Made by a program: the position numbers and the translations under genes. Under the pieces are notes generated by a model, which was not told where the DNA came from, ran no database searches, and worked only from the letters and a program-made list of their open reading frames with translations. Below, piece after piece: positions 35,829-45,739 of a stretch of 64,000 nucleotides of DNA. The first letter of the stretch is position 1, and each line of letters begins with the position of its first letter. The DNA is from Kineothrix sp. IPX-CK (GTDB lineage: Bacteria > Bacillota > Clostridia > Lachnospirales > Lachnospiraceae), in NCBI RefSeq assembly GCF_039134705.1, contig NZ_CP146256.1:3968001-4032000 (forward strand). The letters are read 5' to 3'.

Positions 35829-36236
35829 CTAGCGATCCAAATATCTCATTCCGGCCTTTTCATCCTTTTCCTTCTTCTCGGGCTTCGGTTCAGGCTCCTT
35901 CTTATATGCGGTCTGCAAATGATTTACCATTCCGGCCTTGCATTTCTCACAAAAACGCCCGCTGCGGATTATTGCTCCACAGTTCTCACATTCCAGACCT
36001 GTCGGAGAATCCGCCGAGAATTCCAGCCTCTCTTCTCTCAGCCATTGTCTGATCTGTTGCGGAGTTACGTCGCATTCTTCCGAAACCTCCGCAATTCCGC
36101 ACCCCTTATGCTCGGATATATATTTCTTCACTTCCTGAAACTTTACTTCCAGTGCTTCTCTGCACTGCGGACAGATAATCGGCCCCATGGCATAGTTAAA
36201 AAGCCGCCCGCATCTTCTGCAATTGCGTACATCCAT
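35829..36236 (-). CDS. YvyF-like flagellar-region zinc-ribbon/HTH protein
   Basis: 135 residues. An N-terminal zinc-ribbon with CRRCGRLFNY and CPQCREALE is followed by a helix-turn-helix (GIAEVSEECDVTPQQIRQWLREERL). A second zinc-ribbon follows (CENCGAIIRSGRFCEKCKAG), then a charged tail. This is the layout of the TIGR03826/YvyF family that lies between comFC and flgM in Bacillus. The gene order with comF upstream is conserved here, though flgM is missing from this site. A regulatory or adaptor role is likely but unproven. Confidence 0.82.
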   Translation of the reverse strand: MDVRNCRRCGRLFNYAMGPIICPQCREALEVKFQEVKKYISEHKGCGIAEVSEECDVTPQQIRQWLREERLEFSADSPTGLECENCGAIIRSGRFCEKCKAGMVNHLQTAYKKEPEPKPEKKEKDEKAGMRYLDR

Positions 36237-36252
36237 TTATTCTTCCTCCCAA

Positions 36253-37032
36253 TCATAACCCCTTACCGATGGACAACGACGCATAGTAAATATTGACAAC
36301 CCCTTTTTTAAGCAATTCATATGCGACTGCATCGATTGTACTTCCGGTTGTATAAATATCATCAATAATTACAATCGTATCTAATTTTACATCATTTCTA
36401 CAGATTTTAAAAGCCTTTTTCAAATTATTTTGCCTTTCACCATCGCTCAGATTCTTCTGGGGCACCGTTTTTTTGCACCTCTTTATCAAATCAGCTCTGG
36501 TAGGAATACCGGTTTCCCTGCTAAGCTTCTTTGCCAGCACTTCCGCCTGATTATAGCCCCGCACTCGCATTCTTGAAGAATGGATTGGTACCGGGACAAA
36601 GGCTTCCGGCTTCCATATCCGAAGGTAGTCCTCCAAATGCTCTGCCAGTTTCTTCCCGAAAAAGTCCGCATATTCCTGCCGCCCTTTGTATTTGAAGCGG
36701 TAAATGGAGGCTGCCATACTCTTGTATTCGAACAGCGCCGTACCGCTCTTATAATAATGCCTCTTTCGCGCACAGTCGTAGCAGTACTCCGCTTCTTCCT
36801 CCTGCAAGGGTTTGCCGCATTTGGCGCAGACGGCTCCCTCGATATACCTGATCCTTCCACGGCAGCTTTCACAAATAAACGCATCGGAATATCCGATTAA
36901 GCCGTCGCAGACCGGACAATGCCTCGGATAGATAAGATCTGTCAATCTGCCCGTAAAATAATTCATCCGGACAAAATCGCTCTTGCGAGCAAAGTTACTT
37001 TTGCGGGCAAAATTATTTTCGTTTCCACTCAT
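36253..37032 (-). CDS. comF: ComF/ComFC-family phosphoribosyltransferase-like protein
   Basis: About 259 residues from MSGNEN, chosen for its GGGAG ribosome site; the frame extends upstream into recD2. The N-terminus has a repeated FARKS(N/D)F segment, then a four-cysteine zinc ribbon (CPVCDGLIGY, CESCRGRI, CAKCGKPL). The type I phosphoribosyltransferase domain follows, with the PRPP loop VIIDDIYTTGSTIDAVAYEL and VPVPIHSSRMRVRGYNQAE. ComFC is needed for DNA uptake in competent Firmicutes. It is 17 bp upstream of the YvyF-like gene. Confidence 0.9.
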   Translation of the reverse strand: MSGNENNFARKSNFARKSDFVRMNYFTGRLTDLIYPRHCPVCDGLIGYSDAFICESCRGRIRYIEGAVCAKCGKPLQEEEAEYCYDCARKRHYYKSGTALFEYKSMAASIYRFKYKGRQEYADFFGKKLAEHLEDYLRIWKPEAFVPVPIHSSRMRVRGYNQAEVLAKKLSRETGIPTRADLIKRCKKTVPQKNLSDGERQNNLKKAFKICRNDVKLDTIVIIDDIYTTGSTIDAVAYELLKKGVVNIYYASLSIGKGL

Positions 37033-37075
37033 ACATGCTCCCTTCGCTTTCTCCGGGCAAGGGATCATTTCTGTA

Positions 37076-39328
37076 TTACAGTGAGGATAATTCTTCAATT
37101 CTCTCGCACAGGCTCGTATACCTTTTGTTCTGATTCTCATTCGCGATCATTTCGTTTACCGTCTGTCTGCTCCCCAAAATCGTCACACAGTTCTTGGCAC
37201 GGGTAACCCCAGTGTACAGCAGATTTCGATTAAAGAGCATCTTAGGGCCTGTAAGTAAGGGCATAATTACGGCTGGATATTCGCTTCCCTGCGACTTATG
37301 TATCGTTACCGCATAGGCCAGCTCGATTTCATCCAACTGATGAAAGGGGTATGTCACTCTTTTATGCTCGTCGTATTCCACTATTATCTCCTGTGCATAA
37401 TCGTTGATTTCCTTTATAATGCCTATATCCCCGTTAAAAACACCCATACCTCTATCTATGGGAATATTGTATTTGCTTACAACCTCCCATTCCAGCTGGT
37501 AATTGTTTTTAATCTGCATCACCTTGTCTCCCACCCGGTATACCCCTTCTCCGGCTTCATATTCTTCCTTTGATTTATCCGGAGGATTTAAATACTCCTG
37601 AAGGATGCCGTTCAGAATCTCTACGCCGAGACTGCCCTTTCTCATGGGCGTTAACACTTGTATATCGTAGGCGCTGGCTCCTACATAGGGCGGCAGCTTT
37701 TCGCATATGAGCTGAATCATATGTTTGTAAATTACTCCTACATCGTTTCTTTCCAGAAAGAAAAAATCTTTGCTCTTATTGTTTAGTTCTATCTGCTTCC
37801 CCCTGTTGATAGCATGGGCATTGACAACGATATCGCTTTCCTCCGCCTGTCTGAATATCTTCTGCAGCATGACTACCGGTATACATCGGCTGTCGATCAG
37901 ATCCTTCAATATCTGTCCAGGTCCCACCGAAGGAAGCTGATTGATATCGCCTGCCATAATCAGCCGGGTGCCCGGCATAATTGCCTTGAGCAGCGACTGG
38001 AACAAATGAATATCCACCATCGACATCTCATCTACAATAATAACATCCGCCTCCAAAGGATTTTCTTCATTTTTTTCAAATTTTGCTCTTTTGTTTTCTT
38101 CTAAAACCGCTCCGCTAAGCTCCAGAAGCCGATGTATGGTCCTCGCCTCATATCCTGTGGTTTCTGTCATACGCTTCGCCGCCCTTCCCGTAGGCGCCGC
38201 AAGAAAAATATCCAGGTTCTCCCCTGCGTAATATCTTATAATCGTATTGATCGTTGTAGTTTTTCCTGTTCCGGGACCTCCTGTCAGAATGAGCAAGCCG
38301 TTTTTCACACTTTCCAGCACTGCCTTTCTTTGCAGCTCATCCAGTTCGATTCCCTGTTCTTTCTCTATTGCCCTGATGCGGTCGTTGATATTATTCTCCT
38401 CCGATGGAAGAAGCCCGTCCTCTGGCGAAATGGATACATTCAGATCATGAATCATCTTAGCGCAATTCAATTCTTCATAATAGTAGGAAGCAGCATATAT
38501 TTTCCTGCCTTTATCCTCCTCTGGCCGCGGCATTTTTATCACGACCTTTTTGTCCATCGCCAAATTGGCTATCTGGGGCTCAATGGCCGGCTCCTCCACC
38601 TCCAACAGCTCGCTGGCCCGTCTTAGCAGTATATCTTCCGGCAAATATACATGACCTTCTGCCGACGACTGGAGAAGCACATAAAGGACAGCACTCCTTA
38701 TGCGGTAATCAGAATCCGTGTGTATACCTATCTTGTTTGCAATTTCATCTGCAATTTTAAATCCTACCCCCGAAATATCTTCCGCCAGCTTATATGGATT
38801 TTCCCTGAGTACACCGTAAACGCTCATTCCATAGGTATTATATATCTTCATAGCAAGTGCGCCTGAAATTCCATACTTTTGCAGAAATACCATAGCCTCT
38901 CGCATATCCTTTTTTTCTTCCATCTGAACTGCGATTTCCCGCGCTTTTCTCTCGCTGATACCCTTAATTTCTGCCAGAAGCTCCGGCTCCTCTTCGATGA
39001 TCCGAAAGGTATCCTCACCAAACATTTTTACGATTCGGGCCGCCAATGCTTCGCCGATTCCTTTGATTGCACCGGAGCCAAGGTATCTCTCCATGCTGAT
39101 GACATCATCCGGGGCCGCGATCTGATAACTTTCTACTTTGAGCTGTCTGCCGTAGACGGGATGCTCTACATAGTTCCCATCAATCTGAAGAGTCTCGCCC
39201 TGGTCTATGGTTCTGAACATGCCTACGCAGATAATTTCCTCCTGCCCGCTCACCATATTCATGACCGTGTAGCCATTTTCGTTGTTCCGGTATATGATAT
39301 GTTCAACATACCCTTTTACATTTTCCAT
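37076..39328 (-). CDS. recD2: RecD2-type ATP-dependent DNA helicase
   Basis: 750 residues, the RecD2 (RecD-like without RecBC) length. The N-terminal OB-like region and helix-hairpin-helix segments (AIKGIGEALAARIVKMFG, ISGVGFKIADEIANKIG) are followed by a superfamily 1B helicase core. Walker A is GGPGTGKT at 350-357, Walker B VIIVDEMSMVD, then QLPSVGPG and the C-terminal YAVTIHKSQGSE with VTRAKN. It unwinds 5'-3' and acts in replication fork and mismatch-related repair. Downstream comF follows after 43 bp. No recB or recC is near. Confidence 0.94.
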   Translation of the reverse strand: MENVKGYVEHIIYRNNENGYTVMNMVSGQEEIICVGMFRTIDQGETLQIDGNYVEHPVYGRQLKVESYQIAAPDDVISMERYLGSGAIKGIGEALAARIVKMFGEDTFRIIEEEPELLAEIKGISERKAREIAVQMEEKKDMREAMVFLQKYGISGALAMKIYNTYGMSVYGVLRENPYKLAEDISGVGFKIADEIANKIGIHTDSDYRIRSAVLYVLLQSSAEGHVYLPEDILLRRASELLEVEEPAIEPQIANLAMDKKVVIKMPRPEEDKGRKIYAASYYYEELNCAKMIHDLNVSISPEDGLLPSEENNINDRIRAIEKEQGIELDELQRKAVLESVKNGLLILTGGPGTGKTTTINTIIRYYAGENLDIFLAAPTGRAAKRMTETTGYEARTIHRLLELSGAVLEENKRAKFEKNEENPLEADVIIVDEMSMVDIHLFQSLLKAIMPGTRLIMAGDINQLPSVGPGQILKDLIDSRCIPVVMLQKIFRQAEESDIVVNAHAINRGKQIELNNKSKDFFFLERNDVGVIYKHMIQLICEKLPPYVGASAYDIQVLTPMRKGSLGVEILNGILQEYLNPPDKSKEEYEAGEGVYRVGDKVMQIKNNYQLEWEVVSKYNIPIDRGMGVFNGDIGIIKEINDYAQEIIVEYDEHKRVTYPFHQLDEIELAYAVTIHKSQGSEYPAVIMPLLTGPKMLFNRNLLYTGVTRAKNCVTILGSRQTVNEMIANENQNKRYTSLCERIEELSSL

Positions 39329-39390
39329 ATATCCAATCTCTCTCCTTTGACACGAAAAAGCATTCGATTGTTGTCTAAATATAGGACAAA

Positions 39391-39422
39391 AAACACAAAA
39401 AGGCTGCTTAAATAAGCAGCCT
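39391..39422 (-). terminator. rho-independent terminator after the flagellar rod genes
   Basis: On the minus strand AGGCTGCTTA pairs with TAAGCAGCCT and is followed by TTTTTGTGTTTTTT. It closes the mreB-flgF-flgG unit before recD2. Confidence 0.82.
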
Positions 39423-39445
39423 CATCATTCAATAATCATATAACC

Positions 39446-39793
39446 TTACAAATCATAATTTCGCTTCATCTGTTCAAAGAGCATCTGTGCAAGACCGAGT
39501 CCTTCCTTTTCCGTAGATGTGCTCGCCAATTCCTGCAAAGTGCTATCTTTAAAATAGTCTACCAGTGAATCGTTAGGTGTCGAATCCTCATCCTTAAATA
39601 CGTCCACTGTTTTCTGCATCTCTTTAAAAATCTGCTCTAAAAAGTAAGACTCGAATTCTTTACATGCCGCCAAAAGCTCTTCATCGGAAGACTGGGAATA
39701 ATCCTTTGTCTTAATATGAGTATCCAGCTTACTGGAGGCCTGAGAGGATAAATAACTCGTATATGCAGAAGAAATACCGCTTCCAATATCCAT
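39446..39793 (-). CDS. flagellar rod-binding protein (FlgJ N-terminal-like)
   Basis: 115 residues, mostly the rod-binding domain: LLAACKEFESYFLEQIFKEMQKTV, then DYFKDSTLQELAS and EGLGLAQMLFEQMKRN. This matches the N-terminal half of FlgJ (rod-binding protein family); no muramidase domain is attached, as is usual in Firmicutes. It lies 23 bp downstream of flgG and is probably the scaffold for rod assembly. Terminator immediately downstream. Confidence 0.87.
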   Translation of the reverse strand: MDIGSGISSAYTSYLSSQASSKLDTHIKTKDYSQSSDEELLAACKEFESYFLEQIFKEMQKTVDVFKDEDSTPNDSLVDYFKDSTLQELASTSTEKEGLGLAQMLFEQMKRNYDL

Positions 39794-39816
39794 TATATAG
39801 TACTCCTTTCATCCTC

Positions 39817-40635
39817 TTAGCGCTTCAAGTTGTTCGCCTGCTGAAGCATTTCATCCGAGGTAGTAATCGCTTTGGAATTCATCTCGTAAGCTCTCTGCGC
39901 AACGATAAGGTTTACCATCTCATCCGCCACCTTGACATTAGAGCCTTCTAAGTAGCCCTGAATGACCTTGCTCATAGTAATACCCGTGCTGGTCGCTTCG
40001 TTAATCGCGGCCCCGCTGGCACCGGTAACAGCCCAGAGGGAATCTCCTTGTCTTTCCAAGCCTTCGGGATTGCGGAACTGAAAGGTTCCAATCTTAATGC
40101 CCAATGATTGTGCGTTGTTATTTATATCAGGATACATAAGCGTTCCATCAGAAGAAATCGTAATCAAGTTCGTCATGAATGAGCTCGCCAGCGCTATGGT
40201 TCTGCCTTGTGAATCCAGAACCGGATTTCCATCCGTAGTTGTCAGCATGATTCCGCCGCTGGAAGATAATCCCCATGTAAAATCCCCGTTTCTTGTATAA
40301 TTAATCTCATCATTTCCATTTCTGACTGCAAAAAATCCGTCGCCTTCAATGGCAAACGAGGTTCCGCTTTCGGAAGCGATAAGACTTCCCTGCGTAAATA
40401 TCTGATTGATAGAAGAATTACGCACGCCCAAACCTACCTGCGAAGTAACCGGCTTAGGATCTCCGTCTGCCGTAGTCGTCTTCGTCTGCAAGGTTTGATA
40501 TAATAAACTTTTAAACTGAGATACCTGCGCCTTGTAACCCACCGTATTTACGTTAGCAAGGTTGTTCGCAATCGTATCTACGTTTGTCTGTTGTGCATTC
40601 ATTCCGGTTGCCGCTGACCATAAACTTCTAACCAT
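39817..40635 (-). CDS. flgG: flagellar distal rod protein FlgG
   Basis: 272 residues. The N-terminus MVRSLWSAATGMNAQQTNVD and NNLANVNTVGYK form the flagellar rod-protein signature; the C-terminal EGSNVKVADEMVNLIVAQRAYEMNSKAI helix is the conserved rod/hook end. The middle domain contains the FLGF/FlgG beta region. It has no signal peptide, as expected for export through the flagellar type III apparatus. It follows flgF by 11 bp. The Firmicutes homologues FlhO/FlhP carry the same domains, so the exact name of each gene is by position. Confidence 0.92.
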   Translation of the reverse strand: MVRSLWSAATGMNAQQTNVDTIANNLANVNTVGYKAQVSQFKSLLYQTLQTKTTTADGDPKPVTSQVGLGVRNSSINQIFTQGSLIASESGTSFAIEGDGFFAVRNGNDEINYTRNGDFTWGLSSSGGIMLTTTDGNPVLDSQGRTIALASSFMTNLITISSDGTLMYPDINNNAQSLGIKIGTFQFRNPEGLERQGDSLWAVTGASGAAINEATSTGITMSKVIQGYLEGSNVKVADEMVNLIVAQRAYEMNSKAITTSDEMLQQANNLKR

Positions 40636-40646
40636 TCTTCACCCTC

Positions 40647-41429
40647 CTACAGCTTTCCGAGCTGATTTACAGCAATTTCCAAGCTGCTGTCGTAAGTCTG
40701 AATCACCTTCTGATTCGTTTCATAAGCTCTCGATACATTTATCATATTCGTCATCTCTGTTACCACTGAAATATTGGAGGATTCCAGATAGCCCTGATTC
40801 ACCTTCGCCGTAGCGTCCTGAAATCTGTAGCCGTCTACCGTCTGGAAATAATTATCTCCAAACTTCTCCAAATAATCATAATCAACAAAGTCACGTATCC
40901 TTAAAGTTGCCACAGGAGAATTATCATCTCCCTGCATGATATTGCCCGAAGTATCTACTCTGAAATCGAGAAGAGGATCCAGCTTGATTCGTCCGCCCGT
41001 CATGCCCAGGACATAATCGCCGTCATGAGTTACCAGATAGCCTTGTGAATCCATAGCAAAGCTTCCGTCACGAGTATATTTTGTCGAGATATCGCCTTCC
41101 TTATCGGTATACTGCACCGTGAAGAATCCTTCTCCCGACAACGCCAGATCGAATGCGTTTTCCGTTCCCTTCACCGGTCCCTGCGAATAATCCGTATAGC
41201 CCTCTCCTATCTTAACCCCCAGATTATTTACGCCCAATCCCTTTGCCGTCCCGCGCCCCTCGGACATATCTTTGATCTTGTAAGCGAGCACATCGTCAAA
41301 GGCTTGACTGGTGGCTCCTTCTTTCTTATATCCGTTGGTATTCGCATTTGCCAGGTTATTGGTAAGGACGTCCATCCTGTGTTGCTCATTTACCATTCCC
41401 GTATAGGCAGTGTATAAACCCTTAACCAT
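40647..41429 (-). CDS. flgF: flagellar rod protein FlgF/FlhO-like
   Basis: 260 residues with the N-terminal MVKGLYTAYTGMVNEQHRMD and NNLANANTNGYKKEG signature of rod/hook proteins. The C-terminal YLESSNISVVTEMTNMINVSRAYETNQ helix completes it. It lies directly downstream of mreB/mbl, the same order as mbl-flhO-flhP in Bacillus, and upstream of flgG. The region 41430-41536 before it has an imperfect inverted repeat (AACCTATC near 41485 with GACAGGTT) but no clear flagellar sigma promoter. Confidence 0.9.
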   Translation of the reverse strand: MVKGLYTAYTGMVNEQHRMDVLTNNLANANTNGYKKEGATSQAFDDVLAYKIKDMSEGRGTAKGLGVNNLGVKIGEGYTDYSQGPVKGTENAFDLALSGEGFFTVQYTDKEGDISTKYTRDGSFAMDSQGYLVTHDGDYVLGMTGGRIKLDPLLDFRVDTSGNIMQGDDNSPVATLRIRDFVDYDYLEKFGDNYFQTVDGYRFQDATAKVNQGYLESSNISVVTEMTNMINVSRAYETNQKVIQTYDSSLEIAVNQLGKL

Positions 41430-41536
41430 ATGACTACTCCTTTTACCCTCAGTATATTATTTATTCCCTTTTCCCTTTTATCAACCTATCGAATAATAGA
41501 TTGCTATCGGATGACAGGTTACCATCACCCAATGAA

Positions 41537-42529
41537 TTAGTCCTCTTTATATCCTGCTAAAAATTCCACATATTTACCGGTTCCGATTGCAACGGCTGTC
41601 ATAGGATCCTCTGCCGTCATCGTGTTGATTCCCGTCTTAGAGGCTATTAAATCCTCCAATCCGCGAAGCAGGCTTCCACCTCCGGTAAGAACAATGCCTC
41701 TGTCCGCGATATCCGCTGCCAATTCCGGCGGCGTCTTCTCCAGCACACTGTGTATCGTCTCCACGATCTGTGCCGTCGTCTCGCGAAGTGCCTCCTCCGT
41801 CTCCTCAGAAGAAACCTTTACCGTTCTAGGCAATCCGGTTACGAGGTTACGGCCTCTGACATCCATATAATCCACCTCGGAACGCTTATAAGCAGAACCG
41901 ATTTTTATCTTCAAATCCTCCGCCGTCCGTTCACCAATCAGCAGATTATGTTTCTTTCTCATATAACGAACGATAGCTTCGTCGAAATCATCTCCTGCTA
42001 TCTTAATGGAGGCGCTTACTACAGTACCTCCCAAAGAAATAACGGCAATGTCTGAGGTTCCTCCTCCGATATCGACGATCATATTTCCACAAGGCTTGGA
42101 AATATCAATTCCCGCCCCAATCGCTGCAGCAATCGGCTCTTCAATAATGGAAACCTCTCTGGCTCCCGCCTGATAAGTCGCATCCTCTACCGCCTTCTTC
42201 TCTACCTCGGTCACTCCGCTCGGCACGCACACCGCAATACGGGGCTTACGAAACGTTTTTTTGCCTAGCGCTTTCTGGATAAAATACTTCATCATCTTCT
42301 CTGTCACTCTGTAATCCGAGATAACGCCTTGTCTAAGCGGCCTTACTGCTACAATATTTCCGGGGGTCCTGCCGAGCATCAGTCTCGCATCTTCGCCAAT
42401 CGCCCTTATTTTGTCGGTATCCCTGTCAAAGGCTACCACGGAGGGTTCCTTAAGCACTACGCCCTTCCCTCTGATATATACTAAAATGCTCGCTGTTCCC
42501 AAATCAATTCCTATGTCTGTATACTGCAT
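41537..42529 (-). CDS. mreB: MreB/Mbl-type rod-shape actin homologue
   Basis: 330 residues, all actin-fold nucleotide motifs present: DIGIDLGTASILVYIRGKG (phosphate 1), NMIVDIGGGTSDIAVISLGG (phosphate 2) and GIVLTGGGSLLRGLEDLI (adenosine). It forms membrane-associated filaments that direct sidewall synthesis. The linkage to flagellar rod genes suggests it is the Mbl-like paralogue, not the mreBCD copy. A strong promoter lies at 42617-42644. Symbol mbl would be equally fitting. Confidence 0.93.
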   Translation of the reverse strand: MQYTDIGIDLGTASILVYIRGKGVVLKEPSVVAFDRDTDKIRAIGEDARLMLGRTPGNIVAVRPLRQGVISDYRVTEKMMKYFIQKALGKKTFRKPRIAVCVPSGVTEVEKKAVEDATYQAGAREVSIIEEPIAAAIGAGIDISKPCGNMIVDIGGGTSDIAVISLGGTVVSASIKIAGDDFDEAIVRYMRKKHNLLIGERTAEDLKIKIGSAYKRSEVDYMDVRGRNLVTGLPRTVKVSSEETEEALRETTAQIVETIHSVLEKTPPELAADIADRGIVLTGGGSLLRGLEDLIASKTGINTMTAEDPMTAVAIGTGKYVEFLAGYKED

Positions 42530-42616
42530 ATGTTAAACCCCTTTCTTAGTGTCCTATCTCATGCAAAATCTATCTTCATATTTTCCAAAATATCTTTAAG
42601 CCAAACGCACACAGCT

Positions 42617-42644
42617 ATTATACCTTAAAGATTCGGTTTTTCAA
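42617..42644 (-). promoter_or_regulatory. sigma-A-type promoter of the mreB/flgFG unit
   Basis: Minus strand TTGAAA (42644-42639), 16 bp, TATAAT (42622-42617). The perfect 10-bp inverted repeat AAACCCCTTT (42535-42544) / AAAGGGGTTT (42643-42652) brackets the promoter and leader. The rest of the 42530-42763 gap contains a hairpin (about 42684-42709) that may end the uvrA transcript. Confidence 0.65.
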
Positions 42645-42763
42645 AGGGGTTTCACAAAATTTTATAAAAAAATCAGACACAGCAAATGAAAGCGGTTCCT
42701 TCCGCCTCACTTGCCGCCTCCATGCTTTTTCCTATTTCTTATGTTATCGGCTGATTTTACCGA

Positions 42764-45658
42764 TTACTTGAGGGATTTTTTATCTTTTTTATATCGTTCC
42801 AGCATTTTTTTGATGTAAAATCCGGTATAGGATCTGGGATTTTTTGCCACTTCCTCCGGCGTTCCTTCTGCAATAACAGTTCCTCCCTTGTCTCCGCCCT
42901 CCGGTCCGATGTCGATGATGTAGTCCGCCGTTTTTATGACATCCAGATTATGCTCGATGACAACCACCGTGTTTCCGCCGTCGGCCAGCTTGTGCAATAT
43001 CTCCGTCAGCTTGTGGACATCCGCGAAGTGAAGTCCCGTAGTCGGTTCATCCAATATATAAATCGTCTTTCCTGTACTTCTTTTGCTAAGCTCCGTCGCC
43101 AGCTTAATCCTCTGTGCCTCGCCTCCTGATAGGGTGGTGGAGGGCTGCCCCAGCTTCACATAGGACAGACCTACGTCGTTTAAGGTTTCTATCTTCCTTC
43201 TAATGGAAGGCACATTTTCAAAGAATCCTACGGCTTCCTCCACTGTCATATCCAGCACATCGTAAATGCTCTTTCCCTTGTACCTCACATCGAGAGTTTC
43301 CCTGTTATAACGTTTCCCGCCGCACACCTCACAGGGAACATAAACATCCGGTAAAAAGTGCATCTCGATCTTAATAATCCCATCTCCGCTGCAGGCTTCA
43401 CATCTTCCGCCCTTTACATTGAAACTGAAACGGCCTTTTTTATATCCCTTCGCTTTCGCATCGGCAGTCGTCGCGAATAAATCGCGAATCTGATCGAATA
43501 CTCCCGTATACGTGGCCGGATTGGACCGCGGCGTCCTTCCGATTGGAGACTGGTCTATATCGATGACCTTATCCAGCTGTTCGATTCCGTCGATACCCGC
43601 ATGCTTTCCCGGAATAGCCCGTGCACGGTTCAAATCCCTGGCCAGATGCTTATAGAGAATTTCATTAACAAGGGAACTTTTGCCGGAACCGGACACTCCA
43701 GTCACACAGGTCATAACTCCGAGGGGAAATTTTACATCCATCCCCTTCAAATTATTTTCCTGAACTTTGCGTACGGTTAGCTGTCCGGAAGGAACACGAC
43801 GCTTCTCCGGTATCGGTATCTGTAACTTGCCGCTCAAATACTGTCCGGTTATGGAATCCGGAGTGTTCATAATCTCCTCTGCAGTTCCCTGCGCGATCAC
43901 CTCACCGCCATGGGAACCGGCTCCCGGTCCGATATCCACAATATAATCTGCCGCCAGCATCGTATCCTCATCGTGCTCAACCACCAGCAAAGTGTTTCCC
44001 ATATCTTTCAGATTACGCAGCGTATTCAAAAGCTTATCGTTATCCCTTTGATGCAGGCCGATGCTGGGCTCATCCAATATATAGCATACTCCCACCAGTC
44101 CGGAGCCAATCTGAGTCGCAAGACGGATTCTCTGTGCCTCGCCGCCGGAAAGAGTTCCCGTAGCTCTGGACAGAGACAGATAATCCAGCCCTACATCGAT
44201 TAAAAAGCCGACTCTGGCGTTAATCTCCTTCAAAACCTGCTTGCCAATCATTTGCTGTTGTTTGGTAAGCTCCATTTCACTTAGGAATTTATGAAGCTTC
44301 CTTATGGAAAAAGAAGTAATCTCATATATATTCTTATCATTGACGGTAACAGCCAAAGCCTCCTCCTTCAACCTCATCCCCTTACATTTCTTACACGGAA
44401 TGATGTTCATGAAGGTTTCGTACTCCTGTTTGGAGCTCTCGGAACCCGTTTCCCGGTAACGCCGTTCCACATTTCTAACCAGTCCTTCAAAAGCCACCGG
44501 ATATACTCCCTGCCCTCTCTGTCCCTTATAATACACCTTAACCTCTTTGCCGCCGGTACCATGAATCAATATCTGTTTCACCTTATCGGGATATTCTTCA
44601 AAGGGAGTGTCCAAATCGAAATCATACTCTCTGCCAAGTGCCTGAAGAATCGCATTGCTGAAACTGCCCGGATCGTTGCAGGACTGCCAGCCCATTACCG
44701 CGATCGCACCCTGATTGATACTTAGCCGCTTATCTGGGATCATCAAATCCACATCGAATTCCATCTTGTATCCCAGTCCAAAGCATTCCGGACAAGCCCC
44801 GAAGGGATTGTTAAAGGAAAAGCTTCTAGGCTCTATCTCGCTGACACTCACGCCACAGTCCGGGCAGGAAAAGCTCTGACTGAAGGTCAGCATTTCTCCC
44901 TCCAGTACATCCACAAATAGAAGCCCCTCCGCCAGCTCCAATACGTTTTCAATAGAATCCGTTAATCTTCTTTCAATTCCAGGCTTTACTACCAGTCTGT
45001 CTACTATCACTTCAATATTATGCTTTATATTTTTATCCAGCTTAATTTCTTCCGACAGCTCGTACATATTACCGTCTACACGAACGCGGACGTATCCGCT
45101 CCTCTTCGCCCGCTCGAATACCTTGGTATGCTCGCCTTTACGGCCCCTTACTACCGGAGCCAGCAATTGAATTCTCGTTCCCTCCGGCAGTCCCATAATC
45201 TGGTCTGTCATTTGATCCACAGTCTGTTTTTTAATCTCTTTTCCGCAGGAAGGACAGTGGGGAATACCAATCCTCGCATACAAAAGACGGAAATAGTCAT
45301 AAATCTCCGTTACCGTTCCAACCGTGGAACGGGGATTGCGGTTGGTAGATTTCTGATCGATAGAAATTGCAGGCGACAAGCCTTCTATCTTCTCCACATT
45401 AGGCTTCTCCATCTGTCCGAGAAACTGTCTCGCATAAGATGATAAAGACTCCATATAACGCCTCTGCCCCTCCGCATAAATCGTGTCGAACGCCAGAGAA
45501 GACTTTCCTGAGCCGGACAGACCGGTCAATACCACCAATTCATTCCTCGGAATATCCACATCGATATTTTTCAGGTTATGTTCGTTCGCCCCCCGTATTT
45601 TAATATACTCTCTTCGGGGAAGCATTTTCTTGCTTTCTTTTTCGATACCGCTTTCCAT
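42764..45658 (-). CDS. uvrA: excinuclease ABC subunit A
   Basis: About 964 residues from [12 protein letters not shown], chosen because GGAGG lies 6 nt upstream. UvrA recognises DNA damage for nucleotide excision repair. Both ABC ATPase halves are intact: Walker [13 protein letters not shown] near the N-terminus and [14 protein letters not shown] in the second half, each with the signature LSGGEAQRI and an ILDEP Walker B. Zinc-binding CxxC pairs occur at CPSCGKE, CPDCG, CKKCKG, and CEACSGDG with CEVCGGKRY. It lies 82 bp downstream of uvrB, with a small family A remnant in between. Confidence 0.97.
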   Translation of the reverse strand: MESGIEKESKKMLPRREYIKIRGANEHNLKNIDVDIPRNELVVLTGLSGSGKSSLAFDTIYAEGQRRYMESLSSYARQFLGQMEKPNVEKIEGLSPAISIDQKSTNRNPRSTVGTVTEIYDYFRLLYARIGIPHCPSCGKEIKKQTVDQMTDQIMGLPEGTRIQLLAPVVRGRKGEHTKVFERAKRSGYVRVRVDGNMYELSEEIKLDKNIKHNIEVIVDRLVVKPGIERRLTDSIENVLELAEGLLFVDVLEGEMLTFSQSFSCPDCGVSVSEIEPRSFSFNNPFGACPECFGLGYKMEFDVDLMIPDKRLSINQGAIAVMGWQSCNDPGSFSNAILQALGREYDFDLDTPFEEYPDKVKQILIHGTGGKEVKVYYKGQRGQGVYPVAFEGLVRNVERRYRETGSESSKQEYETFMNIIPCKKCKGMRLKEEALAVTVNDKNIYEITSFSIRKLHKFLSEMELTKQQQMIGKQVLKEINARVGFLIDVGLDYLSLSRATGTLSGGEAQRIRLATQIGSGLVGVCYILDEPSIGLHQRDNDKLLNTLRNLKDMGNTLLVVEHDEDTMLAADYIVDIGPGAGSHGGEVIAQGTAEEIMNTPDSITGQYLSGKLQIPIPEKRRVPSGQLTVRKVQENNLKGMDVKFPLGVMTCVTGVSGSGKSSLVNEILYKHLARDLNRARAIPGKHAGIDGIEQLDKVIDIDQSPIGRTPRSNPATYTGVFDQIRDLFATTADAKAKGYKKGRFSFNVKGGRCEACSGDGIIKIEMHFLPDVYVPCEVCGGKRYNRETLDVRYKGKSIYDVLDMTVEEAVGFFENVPSIRRKIETLNDVGLSYVKLGQPSTTLSGGEAQRIKLATELSKRSTGKTIYILDEPTTGLHFADVHKLTEILHKLADGGNTVVVIEHNLDVIKTADYIIDIGPEGGDKGGTVIAEGTPEEVAKNPRSYTGFYIKKMLERYKKDKKSLK

Positions 45659-45675
45659 AATAGCCTCCATATTGT

Positions 45676-45702
45676 GTTACTGTTCACTCCGTTCTCAGTA
45701 AC
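45676..45702. mobile_element. family A remnant (27 bp) between uvrB and uvrA
   Basis: GTTACTG and CAGTAAC form inverted ends around TTCACTCCGTTCT. The flanking octamers CATATTGT and CATATCCT match at 6 of 8, consistent with a decayed 8-bp target duplication. Confidence 0.55.
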
Positions 45703-45739
45703 CATATCCTTTCCTTCGTTTTCCATGACTTTTCAAATG

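Noticed and set aside
36980..37140. ComF start further upstream, overlapping recD2
   Set aside because: Earlier ATG codons have no ribosome site, while the ATG at 37032 has GGGAG. The upstream codons are better explained as the recD2 3' end in another frame.
41430..41536. Flagellar sigma-D promoter before flgF
   Set aside because: No TAAA-n15-GCCGATAT-like sequence is present. The genes are probably read from the mreB promoter.
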